Part shown: positions 55,567 through 64,000 of the stretch, in pieces | How the letters are laid out: every line of letters starts with the position of its first letter | Numbering within the stretch: the stretch's first letter is position 1 | NCBI GenBank assembly: GCA_004369085.1 | Contig: ML210196.1 | Location: 62,001-126,000, forward strand | Length of the DNA: 64,000 nucleotides | Direction: 5' to 3' | Source: Coprinopsis marcescibilis | Lineage: Eukaryota > Basidiomycota > Agaricomycetes > Agaricales > Psathyrellaceae | Made by a program: the position numbers and the translations under genes | The notes under the pieces: generated by a model | Seen by the model: only the letters and a program-made list of their open reading frames with translations | What the model was told of the DNA's origin: nothing | Databases searched by the model: none

Positions 55567-57843
55567 ATGCCAGCCCCAGTAGTCTATATCGCCTTCGCCG
55601 TTGTGGGCGTTGGAGCCCTGCTCGCTTTCAAAGAGGTAAGCACCCATTGCCGACATCATCAGATCCCTCTCGCCCCACACATAGCAAAACTCAATCACTG
55701 ATCACCCCCACAGCTCGTCTATGAACCCCACATCGCTCCTTTTATCATCGAAGTCCAAGCCAGCCGACGTCGACGCCAGGAAGAAGAGGAGGAACAGCGA
55801 CGTCTAGTGCCACCAGTGTATGCCTATTCATCCGCCCCCAGCCACCTCAACAGGAACAACCGCAGCAGTCGTCGCCATTCAGGCACAGACTCGGACCCAG
55901 ACAGTGATTCCGAACGTTACGGACGCCCATATGCCGAGTTTGAGGATCGCCAGGCGTTCAGACATCCCAAGCCAAACGATCAACAGCGTCCCCGTCCACT
56001 AAACCAACAAAGCCAGAGCGGCATAGAACTTGAAGAACTCGTTGCGCGGGAGCTTCGGGAATGGCGATCACCCCCTGCTTTTGCCAGCACAGATGGGTTG
56101 AGGCTTAGAAGGAACGCAACTGGTGCGCCTTTAGACGAGGTGCGTTTCTCTCTCGTTTCGCTCTGAATCTTCACTGACATTCGGTTTATGTAGTCCAACC
56201 ACGATATTCCATTTGCACCTCTTACCCCGAATAGGTCGGCAGCCCGCCCTGCCCACTCCAGCCCTTCAGCTACGGTGCCGTCCTTTTCAGCATTAACACC
56301 TGCTGCAAGGCCCACATCATTCCTTCCCACCCCGACATCGCCTCTTGGGCCAAGCGCGAACAATGCACCTTTTGGACGCGGGGATGCACGTCGGCAACAG
56401 AATATTGAGCCAGGATCTTCACGATCTTCGCCAGTCCCAGCGGCTAGGGCCATTTCGACCCCAACTACCCTTCCTTCCTCGCGCCCTGCAGGACTGTCTG
56501 GACCCGGGATTAGCCCCAAGCTCGAGATGTCGACGCTGTCCATCGGGCCATCTGATTCACTGCTGTTTTCCACCGGCGGACCTTTCCATCGCTCTCAGAC
56601 CTCACCCACGCCAACCTCTGGGAGCGCCCAGCGCATGTCTGCTTCCGGGTCCGACTATACAACCGACGATGAAACCGTACTCTCTTCTCTTGCCACTTCT
56701 CCTCCTCTGCCCCCGCTCCCTGCAGTGCCGCCCCAGCAGCAATCACGCTACACCCCGGAGCAACTCGCCAAGCTTCTACCTTCTCCTCCAACTGCAATCC
56801 CCATCGCCAGGACCACCCCTTCATCCTCCCATCAAGACGAATTCAACACGGGTGCAGTCTCCTCAAGCGTAGCCAGCACCCGCACCATCACACTCCAGAA
56901 CCTCAACCGCTCCCGGAACCAAACCTCTCCTCAGCAGCCAATAACCACATCCTCCTCCGATGTATCTTTGTCCTCCCCCACACCATCGTCAACGGCCACG
57001 CACTCTCCGTCTCAATCCATACCTTCCCTCTCCCAAATCTACCCCCAGGACCTCGAATATGAACGCAACGTCATCCTACTCTCGCCCCCCAGCTCGCGTA
57101 GCGAGAGCCCTTTCTCCGTCATCGGCACCAGCAACGTCAACAGCGGGAATGTCAGTCGCACCAACAGCCCCAGCCTTGGAGCTGCGGGGAACACAGGTGA
57201 ACAAGGGCAGCGCACGATATCGAGCAGTTTAGGTTCCCCATTCGTCGGGTTCGGTGCATTGGGACTCGCAGCAGGCAGCCCAGGGCCAGAAGGAGGTCAA
57301 GGCCAAGGCCAATCTCTCCCCGTGCCCTCAATCAACACTATCCAGCGATCAACCCCAACCTCACCCAACCAAGGACACTCCACAGACCTCTCAAGCTCAC
57401 GATACCTCTCCTTCCCATCCTCCCCCGCTCTCTCATCCTCGTCATCGCACCTCGGCAGAAACGTAAACCTCACAACTGCCCCGTCAACTCTCGCTGAATC
57501 CATATACTATGACGCATCGTACGCTCATGTGTCACCTTCCGTCCTATCTCGGAATCTGCAGGGTGCCAACCCATTTGCAGATCCGCCTCAGCAGACACCT
57601 ACAACCCCTAGAATGACCAACCAATCTCCGCGTTCACCCGTATTCTCGGATTCTGGAGCGGACGCGGACCTGGATGGAGATCTGGAAGTTATGTCAAACT
57701 GGAGCGACTCGGACATGATGGACGATGATCTGGATGCAGGGGCAGAGAGTGATTCCGGGAGCCATGTTTCTGGAATATCATCTTCCTCTTCCTTGTCCAA
57801 CTGGGCCAGCGTCGACGGTCGAGTTAGTGCCCAAGGCAGATGA
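55567..57843 (+). CDS. N-terminally membrane-anchored Ser/Pro-rich protein
   Basis: Three exons, 55567-55635, 55714-56139, 56194-57843, all phase 0; 714 residues. The first exon encodes a short hydrophobic helix (VVYIAFAVVGVGALLAF) as an uncleaved anchor. It is followed by a positively charged and acidic stretch (EVQASRRRRQEEEEEQRRR-like), so the bulk is probably cytosolic. The remainder is disordered: Ser/Pro/Thr-rich with a short acidic patch (WSDSDMMDDDLDAG...) near the end. No catalytic domain or family recognised. The start is fixed by the membrane helix. Function unknown. Confidence 0.75.
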
Positions 57844-58616
57844 AGGGCTGTTTAGAATGTTTCTCGGGAATATCTGTCATAACTTTCGATTTCGATTTCT
57901 GGTCAAACTTGGGTGAATAATCTAACGAATTATCTGTACTATAGCTTCAGCCACCACCGGCACCACGCTTCTCCCTGTATACGCGGGACTCTGGAGTCTG
58001 AACAATCCATCTCTTACCCAGCTCAAACACTTCTCTTAATCTGTATAACGTCGTCATACGTGCGGTTCTGCTCTGCCACATTAAAACCATTTGCATCGCT
58101 CTTCATTAGTCCTATTTAAATAAATCGACAAAAGCTCTGAATGTATACTCGTATTCGCTTCGGAATGGCTGGTTGGAATGAAAAATCATCTATCTGGAAT
58201 TGTGATTCTCAAAGTGTCATAATTTATTCGAAGGACTACACTACAAATTATATACATATAACTTAAAAAAAAACAAGCCAAACTTTGTGGTAAAGGACAC
58301 TTTAGTAGATCCACAACCACGGTATCGTCCCCCCATTATTAAATTAGTCGTAAAGTATGATGAAGAGAAGTATAATGATGAAAACGAGTGGATATCGACA
58401 ACAAGTGACGAACAACGAAACCAATTTACAATGAACAATGACAAATACAAGACACGAAAGGGACAGACAAGAGAGATATACAACGAATGCGGGTTATAGC
58501 GGCTGGACAAAGGTTGAAATTAACAGAACAAACATAGGGTGAGAACAAAGTGCTCAGAGTATCCAACGAACGATAGCGAAGAAGAATGGGTGGAAGAGAT
58601 ATTGGGAGGAAATCGA
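57844..58616. other. Convergent intergenic region
   Basis: AT-rich 3' flanks of two convergent genes; nothing else seen. Confidence 0.5.
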
Positions 58617-60589
58617 TCATTGTTGACGCGCCTTAAAGATGAGCTTGCACTCCATAGCAGCTGGGAAGATGACCTGATAACAGAAGCGAGGTCAGGAATA
58701 CCACACCAAGTCCAAAGGAACATGTTACACACGAAACTGTCCTTGATCTCCATGCTAGCTTCGTTTGTCTCCGGCGGCGCAGTTATGTTGAAATTGCGCA
58801 CAACGACGGCCACTACGATCCGCAACATGATCTGCGCGAGATTTTGGCCTCCACAGACGCGAGTACCGGTACCGAATGCCATCATATGCTGGTTCATTTG
58901 GAAGAGCAGGTCAGGAGTTGTAGAAGACTCGAGCCATCGTTCTGGGATAAAGGATTCAGGCGACGAGAAGACCTTGGGATTGCGATGCATCGACCAGGCT
59001 TGGGTAGAAACGATGGTACCAGCAGGTAAGCCATACCCCATGAGATCGAAGTCTTCAACCTGATGACTGAACTTGGCCGAAGCGGAGGGAACCACTCGCT
59101 CCAGAAGACTAGGCGCAGCAGTGTATAATCTCAACGCTAAATGGGGGGGTCATTGATCAGCAGACGGACCTAGTCGCCAGCTTTAAATGCGCACCTTCTT
59201 TAATGAGAGCATTGAAATAGGGTAGCTCTTGCAAGACGGAGATATCGGGGATGAGCCGGGCATCCGGCATCGCTTCATCCAGCTCGGTCTGGAGTTTCGA
59301 GACGATGTCTGGACGGCGGCTAAGTTCCCAGAGAATGTAGCTAATGGTGGTTGAGGACGTATCCGAACCTGCGATGCTGAAGAATATAGTGTGAGTGGTG
59401 GTAATAGTAAAGAAAGATACGTTCGACTCACAGGTGTCCCATACACTCAGAAATGATATTGCAGTCAGGAACGGGGTGTTTCGCCGAATATCGGTATTGA
59501 AGGAGCCGCTGAATCAAAGTTGGCCGCTCTGATTCTCCGAGCAACCCAGAGTTGATCTGAGCTCTCGTTTCGTATACACGTCCACTCACAAACTACAAAA
59601 TTATACTTTAAGCAACGCTGTTCGCACGAAGAAAAACCACCAACCTCGGCCATGATTTTATCAGAATCACACATTTGCCTCCATCGATTGTTGGGAATGC
59701 GACCGATAAGATTCCAGAGAGATGATGGCATAACACTTCTCTAGATACACGACAGGGTCAGCATACACATGCGTCATCTATGTCGAGAGAACTTGCCAAG
59801 ATACCGCGTTTAGGGAAGTCATTTATCGCCGTGGACAGTGGATCCTCAGCATCCATGGCCCACTTGCCCAAGGCTCCGAGGCGATAACCGAAGAGGGTTT
59901 CAGTCATTACATCAACCATGAGATTGCGGAATAGTGCCATGCATTCTAAAGAGGACTTTCCAGCAACGTTTTCGAGTAACTGGAGTATTGATTGAGAATT
60001 GTGAAAAGAACATCCCAGTGTGAGCTTACCTGGGCCAGCTCCATACAGTGTTCGTGGATGTCAGGCTGAAATTTGGCGATATTGGTTGGGGTATAATGAG
60101 ATGCGTAGCTCTTTCGGCGTATAGTATGGCTAGCATGATCTAATGTGGTCATGCTGGACTCATGTGAGCATAAACAATGCGCATATATGGACTGAAAACA
60201 TACGCGTGATCGTTTTCGTTCCTATGTGCGCCAATCAATTACCCCGCCAAGCATAAAAACAAGAATACATACGTGAGAAGACTCTTGTAGTATGTGCTCT
60301 TGTCGAATTTGTAGACGGAATAAACATTCCGCATGGAGGAGGCATCGCAAAAGGCGACTTTGTTGGGACCAATACGAACGACGGGGCCATATGTGTCGAA
60401 TAAAGTCTGGACAATCTTGCATTGTCGGAGACGGAGGACATGATAGTTGATCCAGAGGTCAGACACGGCGGCATACCAGGGTCCTGGAATCGCGCTAAGC
60501 GGGGACAAAAAGAGGTTATAGAGGACGCGATAGAGGAGGTAGATAACGCCAGATGAAAGCGCGACGGCAAGGACTGGGTGGGCGATCAT
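58617..60589 (-). CDS. Cytochrome P450
   Basis: Nine exons: 60589-60273, 60221-60204 (18-nt micro-exon), 60153-60030, 59979-59797, 59740-59645, 59592-59432, 59376-59195, 59136-58733, 58673-58617; 513 residues with phases closing. The intron 59796-59741 fits only with a GC donor (TTG|GCAAGT), a known minor GC-AG type. N-terminal membrane anchor ALSSGVIYLLYRVLYNLFL, proline hinge SAIPGPWYA. I-helix oxygen motif AGSDTS, K-helix KEALRL (ExxR), PERW region, and heme-binding FGTGTRVCGG with the axial Cys. Expected to be an ER monooxygenase needing a reductase. Substrate unknown; no biosynthetic gene cluster surrounds it. Confidence 0.93.
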
Positions 60590-63500
60590 CGCGACGATTG
60601 CGCTTGGGGGTCGTGTAGGTTAACCAAAAGCCGCTGAGGTCGCTGTGGGCAACGGCGGGAACGAAGGAAAGGGGCGAGATAGTGGGCGGAGGGAAGAAAG
60701 AAGGTGGGGAACATCTTTTGGAGGAGGGCGAGTATATATACTGTCGGAGGATGATGACAAATCCAGAAGGAATGTCTGTTGCGACGAGATAAGTGAGCGA
60801 AAGAGAGATGAGATCAGGCTGGCCAAAGGAAAACGCGTTGAAAGCAACTCTCTTATTTTCAGACTCCGCCGCCGTACGTCACTTCCGGATCGAGACATCC
60901 AGCTGCCCGTTTTGATTGCCACGCCCTTTGCCAGGTCTTTCCATTGGCCCGGCGTCTAATCAGCTATTGGAGCGCCACTAATTTGCCGACATGCTCGTAC
61001 TACATATATATTCTCTTTTTCTCTTCCTTCTATCCCAAAAACACCGTCTGAATCGTATTCCGCTACCAGTTGCCATCCCGGCTCCAGCCGCAGTCATTTC
61101 AATTTTATAGCTTCTGCCTCGCCATTAGCCGAGCATTCTTTTAGAGTCAATGCGGCAGACGAAGCTAATTCCTTACCTGCCGCAGCGTTACTAGCCTTAC
61201 GCTCTGGCTTTCGACAAACATCTGTTGACACTGTGCGATCTTGATCTAGCAATGAATCCCTGTAAAATCAACGCTATCGTTCGCTTCGCTACGCCACCCA
61301 GATTGTGTGACCAGCCTAGATCTCGCGCATGTTCGACGTGGACGTGACCTTTTATTTAATGGTTTGACAGCACGTAGCACTGGCTCGGGGAACAGAAGAA
61401 GATCGATATCTCGTGCGGCTGACTTGAAGAATCCAGCTTCGGATGGGGGTCGACCCGTCCAGGCTCCTTCTTTCGCCTTCTCAAATCCCACTATCCATAC
61501 ATCTCGACTTCTTCTCAAAGTTCTCACATTAAGAACATCTTCTTCATCCCCCATCCATGTTAGCTAGCTACGCCAATCTTTTTTTAAGTGTCAGAAACTC
61601 TCATATTACGCTCGCTACAGACTGTTACACATACAGTTTTGTCGCCCTGAGACACGTCACATATATCCTTGAGCAATCTAGATCTCAAGGCAGTCAGTTC
61701 AAATAAGCTCGTTCGAAGACAGGTCCTTGGCTAGATCCATTTGGGTTACCATCCCGTAGAATAACAAAATGACCTACCTAACACATCCAAATACCATTTC
61801 CTGGTCCTTGCTTTCAGTAGCTACATCATATACCCGCAGGGACTCATCAGCTCAAGTCCGTAATACCTCTCCGCCATGGTAACCTTGCTGCTCGACAGTA
61901 CCCAGGCTTAGAATCGAAACCCCGAAAGCTAAAATTCCAATCCCAAGTTAACTGTTCTCTATCGGAGCTCCCCAAATAAACTGTCCTTCGCTAATCCTGC
62001 CACCCAAGTCCGTTCCAAGCAAGTGCAAGCTTTCGCAAGAACGCCTCTTGACATCGTTAGCACACCGAAAGCTCTTTGTATTCTATTTTCTCCGACCTGA
62101 CCTGATTCAGTCCCGTCATCTGATCTTAGAGAGCAAACTGAGATCGAGATGTCATAACTTATTCGGTGCGTGTACCCTATAGTTCTGTTCGTCCTTCGGG
62201 AAGTCCCTGTGTAGCGAAGGATTACTCTGAAAGAAGTCTTCTAAATTCTAAATATTATCGCGGCGATAGTGGCAAAAAAGGCCACTGACAACCAAGCGCC
62301 CCGATGTGGTTCATGAAAGAAGGTGCTTATACCTGTCCCACCAATCATGGGATTTGACAAAGAGAGCGTGGACCATGTGTGTTGAAATTTGGCGTCACAT
62401 CAAGTGCCCGTGTTCCCCACACAGTGGCCACCTCCTCACCCTGTGTTTCCCCTCCCCACCCCGAGGTCGTGGAGCATTACACCCCCCCATGATCACGACG
62501 CTCGGCTCTTGACCCCCAGTCCCATTCATTAGCCCTCACGCCTCAAGGCGTCCCATCGCAGAAGTCGATGTGAAGAACGCTTCCAGAGCCTCTCCGACAA
62601 ATGCGAACCGTTCTCCCTCCATTTCCCATCCGGAGACCCAAGGCCGAAGTAGCCATATAGCTACCGTATGTCCATTTTGGTATTGAATTCTGTCCAAGAC
62701 CAGCATACCACGTCGCAGTTCTGCAGGTTCTCCAAACGCACCATACGTCCTTCACGCGGACCACCAATTCACCGTCGATTGATCTCCTGTCAATGATCTA
62801 CCTGCTCATCCACATGATTTTCGATTCACCCAGTCACAGCGCAGGAGGTTCGTGATCCCGTATTGAACTTCTGAACGATGACGGACACCCAAGCCACTCG
62901 ATCATAGTCGTATAGCACGACCCTACTTGAAACGTCGCGAACAACGTCTAACCTGTTCCTTCAAACAGCCTCTCCGACTCTTGATTGGGTTGACCCCCAA
63001 CCAACTGAGTCATCCGGATCGAACTTCGGGAGGTAGGTACAAGTTCCAACCATGCTGGACACCCGGTGACAGGACACCCATCGTTTAAACGCCCCTGCAC
63101 AACGGTCAAGCCCGTCCGAAGCCCAACAATCCCTCGAATATGCCGGTTACAGCGGGAGAACGGACTTCGCATCGATTTCTAGCGTCCGACTATGACGGAT
63201 TTAGCACACCCATCTGCCATGATGGGAACTGCTGTGACAGGATGTAAAGTCGGAAAAACGGAAGTTGAAAAGAAGAGTTGTCTGATACGATAGGTAAGGC
63301 ACATAAAGCGAGCATGAGCGGAAATTGGTCTAACCAGAAGTCAACCCCCGATAACGAGACCGTCGACGCGGAAAGTGAGAATATCGTTCGGCCGCATGCT
63401 GCGAGCGAATCTTCAATCGCTATCGAAGTGGATTTCATGGGAGGGCCCAGGCCAGAGTAACTGGATCCTGGGACACAAAGCGGTCAGTACATGCGGGTCC

Positions 63501-64000
63501 AGTTTTGAAAGCAATCCAATTGATGGGACAATTGCAAAGAACAGAGAGTATGAAGCGCCACGGTGTCGTAAAGTCATTCCAATCGAAGATGTTGTGCTTT
63601 CTGATATCCTAAAGTCAAGTAGGCGAAGTTTAGTTCCGGTCCAAGAAATTCTAGAGAGATATGATTCCAGCTGGAGTCCGTCGTAGGTGCCAAAACCATT
63701 ACAGTAACGCTTCCGAAAGCTCGTGCCCCACCACGAAGGCTATGAGATGAGGCAAAGGAAAACTTCCAGAAGCAAGATTTGCATCCCAAACGGGGTTTCA
63801 CCCGGAAGAATTGCAGAGGAAGTGAATCCTTGGTTGCAAGACTGTTCCGTTGTTCGACCACAGACCCGGAACTGAATCGCACATTATCGGCTGAGCTAGA
63901 CGCAAAGAGAGTGCGCTGTAGCAATATAACCATCCCAGGGTGATAGTAGTCGCGGATCTAAGCGAGCGACAAAGAAAGCTAAGCTTGAATATCGAGAATA
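60590..64000. other. Gene-poor right end
   Basis: About 3.4 kb with scattered short open frames on both strands (for example a 102-residue minus frame at 61246-61554), none with recognisable domains or clean splice partners. I found no tRNA, inverted repeat or tandem repeat. The first part is the promoter side of the P450 gene. Confidence 0.4.

Noticed and set aside
61246..61554. 102-residue minus-strand open frame
   Set aside because: No domain, no neighbours in the same direction, no splice partners.
63278..63460. 60-residue plus-strand open frame
   Set aside because: Length expected by chance; no recognisable motif.

Overview
The window is nuclear DNA of a filamentous basidiomycete, most likely an Agaricomycete. 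The evidence is many GT-AG introns of about 45-60 bp, tRNA genes with short introns at the canonical 37/38 position, and a gene set typical of that class (F-box/LRR proteins, a NACHT-TPR protein, a histidine-acid phytase, a cytochrome P450, a Crinkler-type header protein, an alpha-kinase). I cannot place it to species. All exon models were spliced by hand and checked for frame continuity; none has transcript support.

Layout. 1-3318 (-): 5' part of a long disordered protein with nine copies of a short basic module, running off the left edge. 3898-5532 (-): F-box-like protein. 5903-10193 (-): six-exon NACHT-TPR NLR-like protein with young internal TPR repeats. 11110-13184 (+): mitochondrial methionyl-tRNA synthetase, followed by a decayed tandem duplication of its own 3' end. 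14596-15712 (+): single-pass membrane protein whose paralogue lies at 35724-36823. 16004-18008 (-): membrane-anchored histidine-acid phosphatase, eight exons. 18884-19508 (-): small unknown gene. 20402-24560 (-): Cys-motif protein, a tiny ORF and an F-box protein. 26053-26434 (+): small secreted protein with a doubled six-cysteine module. 27878-28755 (+): protein starting with what looks like most of a fungal HMG box.

29329-35051 is a complete DNA transposon: 178-bp terminal inverted repeats about 97% identical, a perfect 6-bp target-site duplication (CATTGG), and two divergent intact spliced genes with their own TATA boxes. One encodes a DDE integrase-type transposase. The other encodes an alpha-type protein kinase with an N-terminal zinc-knuckle region. 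A transposon that carries an intact alpha-kinase is the most unusual thing in the window.

After the element come tRNA-Arg(ACG), the second membrane-protein paralogue, tRNA-Gln(TTG), and a very large (about 2224 aa) BEM2-type RhoGAP at 38683-45904. Then follow tRNA-Arg(TCG) (-), an F-box pseudogene fragment and a related F-box gene (48173-49911), a gene resembling methylpurine-DNA glycosylases (50964-52379, -), a protein with two Crinkler N-terminal headers and no effector domain (52783-53651, -), a second tRNA-Arg(ACG), a membrane-anchored Ser/Pro-rich protein (55567-57843) and a nine-exon cytochrome P450 (58617-60589, -). The last 3.4 kb shows no gene I can support.

Functionally this is a mixed region. 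Housekeeping genes (MSM1-like, BEM2-like, tRNAs) are interspersed with fast-evolving accessory genes (NLR-like, F-box, Crinkler header, secreted Cys-rich protein) and a recently inserted transposon.
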